Below, in pieces: positions 17,681-25,685 of a stretch of 64,000 nucleotides of DNA. The notes below the pieces were generated by a model that ran no database searches, was not told the DNA's origin, and saw only the letters and a program-made list of their open reading frames with translations. This DNA is from Alphaproteobacteria bacterium (GTDB lineage Bacteria; Pseudomonadota; Alphaproteobacteria; SMXS01). The stretch is from the NCBI GenBank assembly GCA_028284945.1, contig JANQQJ010000034.1, forward strand, positions 62,001 through 126,000. The letters are read 5' to 3'. Position 1 is the first letter of the stretch, and each line of letters starts with the position of its first letter. A program made the translations under genes and the position numbers.

Positions 17681-18355
17681 TCAGCGCGGCGCCTCAATAC
17701 GGCGAAAAGTCTCGGTCCGGGGACAGTCAGAGTAATTACGCTGAAGTCCTTCCCCCTCTCCCTCGTCTCCAAACGTTATGTAGGCAACCGGGACGGCCAA
17801 GCTATAACCTACCGCGATATTAGGGTAATGGCTCAGTAGGCCCTCAAATCTGCTTAGAACAAACTCTTCAGGTCTCGAACTCGGTCCGCGACGCCATGTC
17901 TGAGGCGTCTCAGGAACTCTGTTCACCAGAAACACCTGCCCCTTCTTGAACTCGTAGACTGGCGATCGCGAGTTGTAGCAACGCCCTCCAAAATATTTGA
18001 CATACAGACCACCATCAACCCCGTCAAAACCAACCAGCGCGTACAGACCGGGGGGAAGCATTTCGAAAGCATAGAATACAACCATATTCCCCGCATTATC
18101 TTCAGGGGAGGTGAGCCAGTTATCCCGATAAGTCATACTCATATCAACATTCACTTCTTCACCGGTAAACCGACCTGTCTCGATGTCCACTGGACGGAAA
18201 ATAAACTGACTTTGACGAAAATACGGAATCTCGGAAATAACCACCATCGCATTTTGGTCTTCTGATCCGTAGTGAATGTCTTCCCTCGGCAGCTGGCAAG
18301 CGCTCACCAACGCACCTAAGAATAAAACATAATATAGATTGAGTATTTTTTTCAT
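17681..18355 (-). CDS. putative lipoprotein, unrecognised
   Basis: 224 residues from ATG 18355 (the frame extends six codons upstream). The N-terminus MKKILNLYYVLFLGALVSAC is a lipoprotein signal with lipobox V-S-A-C, so export and lipidation are likely. The mature part is beta-rich ('PVDIETGRFTGEEVNVDMSMTY', 'LPPGLYALVGFDGV') with an 'EFKKGQVFLVNRVPE' strand, and resembles the general carboxypeptidase-regulatory-like or DUF2846-type lipoproteins that carry a 'GY/FYALVG' motif, but I cannot assign it firmly. The gene and its flanks are noticeably richer in A and T than the neighbours, which suggests acquisition from elsewhere. Confidence 0.65.
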   Translation of the reverse strand: MKKILNLYYVLFLGALVSACQLPREDIHYGSEDQNAMVVISEIPYFRQSQFIFRPVDIETGRFTGEEVNVDMSMTYRDNWLTSPEDNAGNMVVFYAFEMLPPGLYALVGFDGVDGGLYVKYFGGRCYNSRSPVYEFKKGQVFLVNRVPETPQTWRRGPSSRPEEFVLSRFEGLLSHYPNIAVGYSLAVPVAYITFGDEGEGEGLQRNYSDCPRTETFRRIEAPR

Positions 18356-18450
18356 AGTTTTCCTAGATCTCAATTTAAATTTATCAAGTCATATCTTATG
18401 AATTATCCTGAAAAAATCCTTTCCGGATATTTATTCTCTTTTATCTGGGG

Positions 18451-19308
18451 CTAAAGCTTGGACAGCACCTGATCGTTAAGCATGTCCAGCCCGGCTTTGT
18501 GATCATTACCGAAGATCAGTAACGGCAGCAGCATGCGGGCAACACCGGCGTCCTGATACTCTTTAACCGTATCGAGACCGCCCTGCATGGCCCACATGGT
18601 CGTGATTTCGATCTCTGCCGGGTCCCGGCCGATCTTGCCACATTCCTCTGCAATGCTCGCCATCCCGGTCTGAACCTCTTCCAAGGACAGGCGCGGTGTG
18701 AACCAGCCATTGCCGTATTTGGCGGTTCGCTCGAAAATCTTGCCCTTATCGCCGCCCATATGGATCGGCAGCGGGTCCTGAACCGGTAGCGGGAAGCTCT
18801 TGAAATTGCTCCACGAAATAAAGTCGCTTTGGTGTTCGACCGGATCGCCCGACCAGACCTTGCGCATCGCCTGCACATAGTCGTCGAAACGGGCACCGCG
18901 GCGCTCATAAGGTACGCCCATGGCGTCGAACTCTTCCTTCAGCCAGCCGATGCCCAGGCCAAGATCAAGCCGTCCATTGGACACAAAATCCAGCCCGGCC
19001 ACCTGTTTGGCCAGGAGCAGAGGATTGGACTGGGGCAGGATGTTCACGCCCGTGCCGAGCCTGATGGTCGATGTCGCACCGGCAATGGCTGAAAGCGCAA
19101 TCAGCGGGTCGACAAGCGGGTTTTCAGGGTCGGCTGGCATTCTGCCGTCGTCGGAATAGGGATACTTGGACTCGTAATCGAGCGGAATGATGACGTGCTC
19201 GCCGGTCCAGACAGATTCGATGCCCGCCTGCTCGGCCAGTTGCGCCGTTTCGATCATGGCCTCACCCGACTTGGGGCCGACATTCACAAAGATAATTCCG
19301 ATTTTCAC
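18451..19308 (-). CDS. LLM-class F420-dependent-type oxidoreductase
   Basis: 285 residues with a luciferase-like TIM barrel. Characteristic segments are 'WTGEHVIIPLDYESKYPY', 'LIALSAIAGATSTIRLGTGVNILPQSNPLLLAKQVAGLDFVSNGRLDLGLGIGWLKEEF' and 'PIHMGGDKGKIFERTAKYGNGWFT', typical of the F420-dependent subgroup (TIGR03619 type). Family members reduce or oxidise ketones, alcohols or xenobiotics with F420 or FMN. Whether this organism makes F420 cannot be told from the window. It is followed 17 bases later by the DUF1330 gene's upstream end on the same strand, so these two and the GFA gene likely form one operon. Confidence 0.9.
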   Translation of the reverse strand: MKIGIIFVNVGPKSGEAMIETAQLAEQAGIESVWTGEHVIIPLDYESKYPYSDDGRMPADPENPLVDPLIALSAIAGATSTIRLGTGVNILPQSNPLLLAKQVAGLDFVSNGRLDLGLGIGWLKEEFDAMGVPYERRGARFDDYVQAMRKVWSGDPVEHQSDFISWSNFKSFPLPVQDPLPIHMGGDKGKIFERTAKYGNGWFTPRLSLEEVQTGMASIAEECGKIGRDPAEIEITTMWAMQGGLDTVKEYQDAGVARMLLPLLIFGNDHKAGLDMLNDQVLSKL

Positions 19309-19325
19309 AGTCTTGATCCCTTCGT

Positions 19326-19778
19326 TTAGTCTCGATTGATCCAGGCGCCTGGTATCGGCAGGCGCTCCATGTCTTTTTGTAACAATGCGGTTGTCTGCAC
19401 TTCTGCGAGGCCCGCCACGCGGTGTATGGCGATCCTATCGTATCCGGGCAATGTCGGCATGCGGTTCGCCTCGGCTATCGACGGATATTCGCCGATGATA
19501 ATTTCGTCCCAGCGCTTGTCACCGATCAGCGAGACGGCAACTGGACCGGCGATCAAAAAACGGCCGCCCACCTGCGGCATGAAATCCACCTCGACCCGCG
19601 ACAGATAGCGATGGTAAGCCGTCTTACCGTCAACATCAGGCGGCAAATCAGCATCGCCATAGTCAGCCTCATACTGGGCGCGATCGAAATAGCGGTGACA
19701 ATTGATAAAGATGACCGGCTGGGACTGATCCAGCGCCATCAGTTGTTCGCCCTGCTCGGCGGTCGGATCGATTGCCAT
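19326..19778 (-). CDS. DUF1330-like protein
   Basis: 150 residues from ATG 19778, which has GGAGAGGGCAGG just upstream; the longer frame is unlikely. The protein has the small alpha/beta barrel layout of the DUF1330 / dimeric ferredoxin-like family, with 'PVIFINCHRYFDRAQYEADYG', 'YHRYLSRVEVDFMPQVGGRFLIAG' and 'WDEIIIGEYPSIAEANRM'. Members are small cytoplasmic proteins of unproven enzymatic role, often found near oxidoreductases, as here with the LLM enzyme and the GFA protein. Confidence 0.7.
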   Translation of the reverse strand: MAIDPTAEQGEQLMALDQSQPVIFINCHRYFDRAQYEADYGDADLPPDVDGKTAYHRYLSRVEVDFMPQVGGRFLIAGPVAVSLIGDKRWDEIIIGEYPSIAEANRMPTLPGYDRIAIHRVAGLAEVQTTALLQKDMERLPIPGAWINRD

Positions 19779-19831
19779 GGTCCCTGCCCTCTCCGCCGCG
19801 AAAGTGGCCTGACATGCGCGCCCTTGCAAGC

Positions 19832-20239
19832 CTATTCCTGCTCGAGCAGTTCAGCATCGCCGGGAAGCGGAATCCAAGGTTGCGCACTCTTGGTCCAATA
19901 GTGCGTCGTCGGCTTCAGATCAGATACGTCATCCAGCGTGCCCGCTTTGATAAAGATGATATCGGCTTCCCGCGCCCCAGGCGTGTCGGTCAGCACCGGT
20001 GACCCGCATTCCGGACAGAATTGCCGATAGACTGTCTGGCCGCTGGTGCCCTGATCCTCGAAGACTTTCAGATCGCCGCTCAAGGTCAGTGCGGCCCTTG
20101 GAAACACCGCGATGATCGACAGCGCCGATCCCGCCTGCTTCTGACAATTGCGGCAATGACACACAGCCGTCGCGACCGGATCGCCATCGACTTCGTAGCG
20201 AATATTACCGCAGAGGCACCCGCCTGTTCTGTTACTCAT
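19832..20239 (-). CDS. GFA-family zinc protein (glutathione-dependent formaldehyde-activating-like)
   Basis: 135 residues from ATG 20239. The GFA zinc-binding pattern is clear: 'GGCLCGNIRYEV', 'VCHCRNCQKQAGSA' and 'RQFCPECGSPVLTD', which supply seven cysteines for two zinc sites. The founding enzyme adds formaldehyde to glutathione. Most homologues, and probably this one, bind glutathione or other thiols in unknown reactions. It is the first gene of a minus-strand group with the DUF1330 and LLM genes and diverges from the E1 alpha gene. Confidence 0.9.
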   Translation of the reverse strand: MSNRTGGCLCGNIRYEVDGDPVATAVCHCRNCQKQAGSALSIIAVFPRAALTLSGDLKVFEDQGTSGQTVYRQFCPECGSPVLTDTPGAREADIIFIKAGTLDDVSDLKPTTHYWTKSAQPWIPLPGDAELLEQE

Positions 20240-20346
20240 CTCTGTCTCCCTCGATTTCATCGCATCCTAACCGCTTGCCGCCCTTTGGGGCAGCCGATAG
20301 AGTGCGCGCCACTGAAACAACATCACCTGGTCAGGGGAGACTTACC

Positions 20347-21318
20347 TTGCAGCTAAGCCGTGAAGAATTGCTGAGCGCCTATCGCCGGATGCGGACCATC
20401 CGCGAATTTGAAGAGCGCCTGAACGTTGAATTCCAGTCCGGTACCGTGCCGGGCTTCCTGCACCTGTATTCAGGCCAGGAAGCGATTGCTGTTGGCATCT
20501 GCGAACAGCTCGATGACGACAGGGACTACATTGGCTCCACCCACCGCGGTCACGGTCACTGCATCGCCAAGGGCGTCGACGTCAAAGGCATGATGAACGA
20601 GATCTACTGCAAATCGACCGGGGTTTGCGGCGGCAAGGGCGGGTCGATGCACATCGCCGATCTGGACAAGGGCATGCTGGGCGCCAACGCGATTGTTGGC
20701 GGCGCCCCGCCCCTTGCCATCGGCGCCGCGCTGACAGCAAAGACATTGAAGACCGGTGGCGTTGCCGTGCCGTTCATCGGCGATGGCGCGACCAATCAAG
20801 GTACGGTCGCCGAGGCCATGAACATGGCTTGCGTTCTGAACCTGCCGGTTGTCTTCATGTTCGAAAACAATGGTTATGCCGAGTTTACCGCGGCCAGCTA
20901 TGCCACTGCTGGCAGCATCGAGGCACGCGCCGAAGCCTATGGCATGCCGGGCACGACGGTGGATGGCGCGGATTTCTTCGCCGTCCACGAAGCCGCCCGC
21001 GAAGCGATTGAACGCGCCCGCAACGGCGGCGGGCCGAGCTGCATCGAGGCCAAGGCCTATCGTTTCTGGGGCCACTTCCAGGGCGACCCACAGGTCTACC
21101 GCGAGAAGGACGAGGTCAAGAACCTGCGCGAGAACTTCGACTGCCTGAAGAATTTCCGCACCCGCGTGACCGAAGCCGCGCTGCTGGACGGCGACGACCT
21201 GGACGCGATTGACGCCGAGGTCCTGGCGCTGATCGACGAAGCGGTTACCGAAGCCAAGGCAGCGCCGGAGCCCTCGCCAGAGGCGCTCCACGAAGACGTT
21301 TACGTCAGCTACCAGTAA
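20347..21318 (+). CDS. 2-oxoacid/acetoin dehydrogenase E1 component, alpha subunit
   Basis: 323 residues from TTG 20347, chosen because AGGGGAG precedes it at the right distance and homology begins there (LQLSREELLSAYRRM); the frame upstream is non-conserved. Fold and motifs are those of the E1 alpha of pyruvate, branched-chain and acetoin dehydrogenases: 'HLYSGQEAIAVGI', 'STHRGHGHCIAKGVD', 'GKGGSMHIAD', and the ThDP motif 'GDGATNQGTVAEAMNMA' ending in 'ENN'. It forms a heterotetramer with the beta subunit encoded 14 bases downstream. No E2 or E3 gene is in the window, so this could be a stand-alone acetoin or 2-oxoacid dehydrogenase feeding a shared E2/E3. Confidence 0.92.
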   Translation: MQLSREELLSAYRRMRTIREFEERLNVEFQSGTVPGFLHLYSGQEAIAVGICEQLDDDRDYIGSTHRGHGHCIAKGVDVKGMMNEIYCKSTGVCGGKGGSMHIADLDKGMLGANAIVGGAPPLAIGAALTAKTLKTGGVAVPFIGDGATNQGTVAEAMNMACVLNLPVVFMFENNGYAEFTAASYATAGSIEARAEAYGMPGTTVDGADFFAVHEAAREAIERARNGGGPSCIEAKAYRFWGHFQGDPQVYREKDEVKNLRENFDCLKNFRTRVTEAALLDGDDLDAIDAEVLALIDEAVTEAKAAPEPSPEALHEDVYVSYQ

Positions 21319-21332
21319 ACCGGAGACCAGAC

Positions 21333-22349
21333 ATGCCAGTTATTACATTTCGCGAGGCGATCAATCAGGCGCTCCGTCAGGAAATGGAGCGCGACGAAAA
21401 AGTCGTCCTGATGGGTGAAGATGTTGCCGGCGGCGCCGGCGGCTCTGCTGGCGGCGATGAAGCCGCTGGCGGTGTTATGGGCGTTACCGCAGGCCTATGC
21501 ACCCAGTTCGGACGTGAGCGGGTGATTGACACGCCGATTACCGAATCCGCCATTATGGGCATGGGCGCCGGTGCCGCGTTGACCGGTCTGCGCCCCGTGG
21601 CCGAACTGATGTTTGCTGACTTCGTCGGCGTCTGCTTTGACCAGATTTACAACCAGGCTGCCAAGTTCCGCTACATGTTCGGCGGCAAAGCGCGCACGCC
21701 GCTGGTCATCAAAACGCTAGTGGGGGCTGGCATGGGGGCTGGCCCACAGCACAGCCAGGCGATCTATCCGCTGCTGACCATGGTGCCGGGCCTTAAAGTA
21801 CTGACCCCGTCCAATCCTTATGATGCCAAGGGTATGATGATCCAGGCCATTCGCGATGATGATCCGGTCATCTTCTGCGAACACAAAATGCTGCTGGGTA
21901 TGGAAGGCGAAGTGCCGGAGGAGGCCTATACGGTCGAATTCGGCAAGGCCAAACTGACCCGTGAGGGCAGCGACCTGACCTTGATCAGCATGTCGCATAT
22001 GGTCAACCACTGTAATACCGTGGCTGACCGGCTGGCCGAAGACGACTTCTCGGTCGAGGTGGTCGATGTCCGTACAACCTCGCCGCTGGACACCAATGCG
22101 ATTCTGGAAAGCGCCCGCAAGACCGGCCGGGTCGTTGTGGTCGATGAGGCCAACCCCATGTGTTCAATGGCCTCTGAAATCTCCAGCATCATCGCCGAAC
22201 ACGCGTTCGAAGATCTTGATGCGCCGATCCGCAAGGTCACCGCACCGCACACACCGGTACCAGCCAACCCGACTCTCGAGGCACTTTACCTGCCAAGCCC
22301 CGACAAGATCGAAATGGTTGCCCGCGAAGCGCTTGAATATGAGCTCTAG
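21333..22349 (+). CDS. 2-oxoacid/acetoin dehydrogenase E1 component, beta subunit
   Basis: 338 residues, the partner of the E1 alpha immediately upstream. Typical segments are 'FREAINQALRQEMERDEKVVLMGEDVAGG', 'DTPITESAIMGMGAGAALTGLRPVAELMFADF', 'HSQAIYPLLTMVPGLKVLTPSNPYDAKGMM' and 'DVRTTSPLDTNAILESARKTGRVVVVDEA'. An alanine/glycine-rich insertion ('GGAGGSAGGDEAAGG') follows the conserved GEDV, as seen in the acetoin-type AcoB branch. It acts in the cytosol on 2-oxoacids or acetoin with ThDP. Confidence 0.92.
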   Translation: MPVITFREAINQALRQEMERDEKVVLMGEDVAGGAGGSAGGDEAAGGVMGVTAGLCTQFGRERVIDTPITESAIMGMGAGAALTGLRPVAELMFADFVGVCFDQIYNQAAKFRYMFGGKARTPLVIKTLVGAGMGAGPQHSQAIYPLLTMVPGLKVLTPSNPYDAKGMMIQAIRDDDPVIFCEHKMLLGMEGEVPEEAYTVEFGKAKLTREGSDLTLISMSHMVNHCNTVADRLAEDDFSVEVVDVRTTSPLDTNAILESARKTGRVVVVDEANPMCSMASEISSIIAEHAFEDLDAPIRKVTAPHTPVPANPTLEALYLPSPDKIEMVAREALEYEL

Positions 22350-22450
22350 GTAACCGATCTACCAAGCCGTTTGTGTCAGGCGGCGCTGCGTTCAACGTCG
22401 CGCCACGCAGTTCGAGCAACCTAATCTTAAGGCGTTTTACTGCCTCAGAT

Positions 22451-22897
22451 TCACTGGATAGGCTGCAAGGTTAAAATCAAACCGTCTGGAGATTGTATCT
22501 CTCCATCAGTGACGGTCCATTGGCCCTGCATCGAATAGGTACCATTGTCCACCAGGACAGTGTCGTAACCGTTGGCTGCGTAGGAGACGTATGAATAATC
22601 ACTGATACTAAAACTGAGCGGATTGTTCGGCAGGGCGGTGTCGTAGACCATCACAGTGCAAGCAGTGTACATGTTGACAATAGGGGCCGTCGGGCACCGC
22701 ATTTGAACCGACTCTCCGACATTGGCTGTCAATGAAGCGAGCGGACCGGTACCCGTCGAGCTATCCGCGTAATAGAACTTCACCACAACAGTACGGCTGC
22801 CATTGTTCGTGATTGTAACGCCATCAAAAAACGCCCATGCGGACGGCGCACAAAGTGGGATAAGCAAGGTCGATAGAATAGCAATACGGCTCTTCAT
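22451..22897 (-). CDS. small secreted protein, unrecognised
   Basis: 148 residues with a clear signal peptide (MKSRIAILSTLLIPLCAPSAWA, cleavage before FFDG). The mature part is short beta strands with two cysteines ('QMRCPTAPIVNMYTACTVMVY') that could form a disulfide in the periplasm or outside, and many Tyr/Thr/Ser residues. I do not recognise the family. The region downstream towards 23186 is non-coding (about 290 bases) and holds nothing I can name except the leader of the next plus-strand gene. Confidence 0.65.
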   Translation of the reverse strand: MKSRIAILSTLLIPLCAPSAWAFFDGVTITNNGSRTVVVKFYYADSSTGTGPLASLTANVGESVQMRCPTAPIVNMYTACTVMVYDTALPNNPLSFSISDYSYVSYAANGYDTVLVDNGTYSMQGQWTVTDGEIQSPDGLILTLQPIQ

Positions 22898-23185
22898 GGT
22901 ATCTCTCCTAGCCAGTGCACTGCGAGGCGATCAAACTCAGTGACTTGTTGCCAATCAGGTTCTTTAGAGCTTGGCCATGCATCATATCTCTTGCCATAAA
23001 TCTAGAACAGATACTTAGGTTCACAACAAAGACCGACGGCGCTCTAGTAAACTCGCGGTGGCATTTTGTCCTTAGGTTCTTTTGGCGGACCTGTTCCTCA
23101 GAGACGCGTACCTTCGTTCTGGCTTCCAAAGCCGCACTGAGGGTAGAGTTCGCGGCGAACATGGACCGTTGGGGAGCCGTAACCC

Positions 23186-25078
23186 GTGTATCTAAAACAC
23201 ATTACTCTTCTAGTATCGCTTGTTCTGGCCTCTTGCGGAGAAGCGCCTGAGCCTCCCGCGCCGCCACCAGAGCCCGAAACTGTTGAGCCGGTTTCAGATC
23301 TCCTGGGAAGCGCTGACAGCAGCGACGCCCAGCTTTATCAGCAATATTGCGCGTCCTGTCATGAGGGTGGCGTCTTCAAGGCGCCCCATGTGGTCACGTT
23401 CAACATGATGCCGGCCCGGGCGATCCTGGATTCCATGGACGGCGTCATGAAGCAACAATCCGCTGATCTGACCGTCGAGCAAAAACGCTCCTTGGCGGAG
23501 TTCTTAAGCGGTCAGAAACTCGGGGACGCGGATACGGCAACTCCGGTGCTGATGTGCGAAGAAACCGAAAATTGGTTCGATGCCGACGCGCCCCGCGCAT
23601 TCAACGGCTGGGGGCTTGCGCCTGGCAGCACGCGCTTCATCGATGGCGACACGGCGGCACTCGCTGCCGAGGATGTCCCGCAACTGACTCTCAAATGGGC
23701 TTTTGCTTATCCCAACGCCACCCGTGCCCGGTCGCAACCTGCCGTGGCCGGGGGTGCGGTCTTTGTCGGCAGCCAGGACGGCACGGTCTACGCACTTGAT
23801 GAGGAAACCGGATGCGCCCGTTGGAGCTTTGCCGCTGACGCCGAAGTTCGCTCCGCGATCACCGTCAGCGATTGGGTGGAAGGCGAGACCCCATCGCTCT
23901 ATTTCGGGGACTTCAAAGGCAACGTCTACAAACTGGATGCCGCGACAGGGACCCGGGACTGGATGGTCAACCTTGAAGACCATCCTAACGTCACCATTAC
24001 TGGCTCGCCCAAGCTGCATGACGACAAACTCTACGTCCCCATGTCATCGACCGAATGGGCCTCAGCCGCCGACCCCGGCTATGAATGCTGTACCTTCCGT
24101 GGCGGCGTCACCGCCTTTGACGCCGCAACCGGCAAAATGCTGTGGAAAACCCATTCGATTCCCGAACAGCCGCAGCTGACCGGCGGCACGAACAGCGAAG
24201 GCACCCCGCAATTCCACCCGGCAGGTGCCCCCGTCTGGAACAGCCCGACCATTGATGCCAAGCGCGGGCGGCTCTATGTCGGCACGGGTGAGGCTTATAC
24301 CTCCCCCGCGGCGGATACCAGCGATGCCATTCTGGCGATCGATCTGGAAACAGGTGACCTGCTGTGGCACTGGCAGGCAACGGCAGGCGATGCGTGGAAC
24401 ATGGCCTGTACGCTGGAAGACGACGCCAACTGCCCGGTTGAAGACGGTCCTGATTTTGACTTCGGCGCGCCGCCCATCCTGCTGCCGCTGGACGACGAAC
24501 GTGACATCATTCTGGCGGGGCAGAAATCCGGCTTCACCCACGCCATCGATCCGGAAACCGGCGAACATCTTTGGAGCACCCGCACGGGCCTTGGCGGGTT
24601 TGCCGGCGGTGTCCACTGGGGCATGGCCGCGCATGACGGTGTGCTTTGGGTGCCCAACGCGGATACCGATTTCTATGGCAAGTGGGAGGGTGAGCGGAAA
24701 CCCGGACTGAACGCGCTTGATGCTGCATCGGGCGAGATTATCTGGTTTACGCCTGCGCCCAATAAATGCCCCGAAGACCGCAAACCCGCCTGTGACCCCG
24801 GCCTGTCTGCAGCGGTCACCGCCATCCCAGGCGTCGTCTTCGCCGGGGGATTTGATGGAATCCTGCGCGCCTATAACGCGCAAGATGGCGCGGTGATCTG
24901 GGAATTCGATACGGTGCAGAAATACGTCACCGTCAATGGTGAAACGGCGCAAGGCGGCACCATCGAATCCGACGGCCCCGTGGTGGCCAACGGCAACCTG
25001 ATCATTAATTCAGGTTACCTCTATGGCGGACGCGAAGCTGGAAACGTGCTGCTGGTGTTTTCTGTAGAGGGCAAGTAG
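23186..25078 (+). CDS. quinohaemoprotein-type lipoprotein dehydrogenase (cytochrome c + PQQ propeller)
   Basis: 630 residues from GTG 23186 (TTGGGGAG upstream). The N-terminus is a lipoprotein signal ending L-A-S-C17. A proline-rich linker precedes a cytochrome c domain with the haem motif C55-A-S-C58-H59 (about 47-110). The remainder is an eight-bladed PQQ-type beta-propeller with repeated 'DGTVYALDEETG', 'GNVYKLDAATG', 'FDAATGKMLW' and 'AIDLETGDLLW' blades. The order haem-first resembles polyvinyl-alcohol dehydrogenase rather than the usual alcohol dehydrogenases, which carry the haem at the C-terminus. It would oxidise an alcohol in the periplasm, anchored to a membrane by its lipid, and pass electrons to the haem. 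Confidence 0.88.
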   Translation: MYLKHITLLVSLVLASCGEAPEPPAPPPEPETVEPVSDLLGSADSSDAQLYQQYCASCHEGGVFKAPHVVTFNMMPARAILDSMDGVMKQQSADLTVEQKRSLAEFLSGQKLGDADTATPVLMCEETENWFDADAPRAFNGWGLAPGSTRFIDGDTAALAAEDVPQLTLKWAFAYPNATRARSQPAVAGGAVFVGSQDGTVYALDEETGCARWSFAADAEVRSAITVSDWVEGETPSLYFGDFKGNVYKLDAATGTRDWMVNLEDHPNVTITGSPKLHDDKLYVPMSSTEWASAADPGYECCTFRGGVTAFDAATGKMLWKTHSIPEQPQLTGGTNSEGTPQFHPAGAPVWNSPTIDAKRGRLYVGTGEAYTSPAADTSDAILAIDLETGDLLWHWQATAGDAWNMACTLEDDANCPVEDGPDFDFGAPPILLPLDDERDIILAGQKSGFTHAIDPETGEHLWSTRTGLGGFAGGVHWGMAAHDGVLWVPNADTDFYGKWEGERKPGLNALDAASGEIIWFTPAPNKCPEDRKPACDPGLSAAVTAIPGVVFAGGFDGILRAYNAQDGAVIWEFDTVQKYVTVNGETAQGGTIESDGPVVANGNLIINSGYLYGGREAGNVLLVFSVEGK

Positions 25079-25097
25079 CCCGGCTAAACGACGGCGG

Positions 25098-25493
25098 TCA
25101 GCAGTTGATCATGACCTTGACGTTATGGCTGGTCGTAACATCCCAGTTCGTGCACGAGCACGAGAGGTAATCGCTGCTCGCTGTTGCGGACGCTTTGTCC
25201 CATGTTCCTGTGCAGGAGTTCGCGCTGTTGTTCTTGTTACAATCCTGATTCCGGGGTTTGTCCGTACTGGTTTTGCCGTTCTTGTCGGTATATTCGCAGT
25301 GACCACGAAACTCTTTCGTTTGAAGCGGTTTCAGCTTGAACTTGAATTTGCATTTCTGTTTCTTCACGTCGTCATAGTCCTCTTCCGAGCAGACAACGCG
25401 CTTATAGGTGTCCCCACCAGCCAGTGTTGCGGCGGGCGCGAGCACGATGGCCATGAAGGAGATAACGAGCAGCAATAGCGGAAAACGGTTCAA
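25098..25493 (-). CDS. small secreted cysteine-rich protein, unrecognised
   Basis: 131 residues with a signal peptide (MNRFPLLLLVISFMAIVLAPAATLA) and a mature part that carries about eight cysteines and is very rich in Lys, Asn, Asp and Ser ('VKKQKCKFKFKLKPLQTKEF', 'DCNKNNSANSCTGTWD', 'YLSCSCTNWD'). The even number of cysteines suggests a disulfide-stabilised periplasmic or extracellular domain. I know of no close family. It is convergent with the quinohaemoprotein gene, 20 bases apart. Confidence 0.65.
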   Translation of the reverse strand: MNRFPLLLLVISFMAIVLAPAATLAGGDTYKRVVCSEEDYDDVKKQKCKFKFKLKPLQTKEFRGHCEYTDKNGKTSTDKPRNQDCNKNNSANSCTGTWDKASATASSDYLSCSCTNWDVTTSHNVKVMINC

Positions 25494-25685
25494 TTTAACC
25501 TCCCTGAATCAGCGCTGAAATACTACCCAGACGGGAGATTACACACCCATTACTAGAAATGAATAATCCGGGTGGCCGGGCCGAACAGTCGGCCTGCGCC
25601 GTTCATCTCTCCACTGGCCTGAAGGCGCGTATTGTGTTGCTGTGATCGACAGGGAAGACACTGTGACAAATGGGAAAAGCCTGTG

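Noticed and set aside
24062-24952. 296-codon open frame antisense to the quinohaemoprotein gene
   Set aside because: Shadow of the propeller-coding strand; no start signal or domain pattern.
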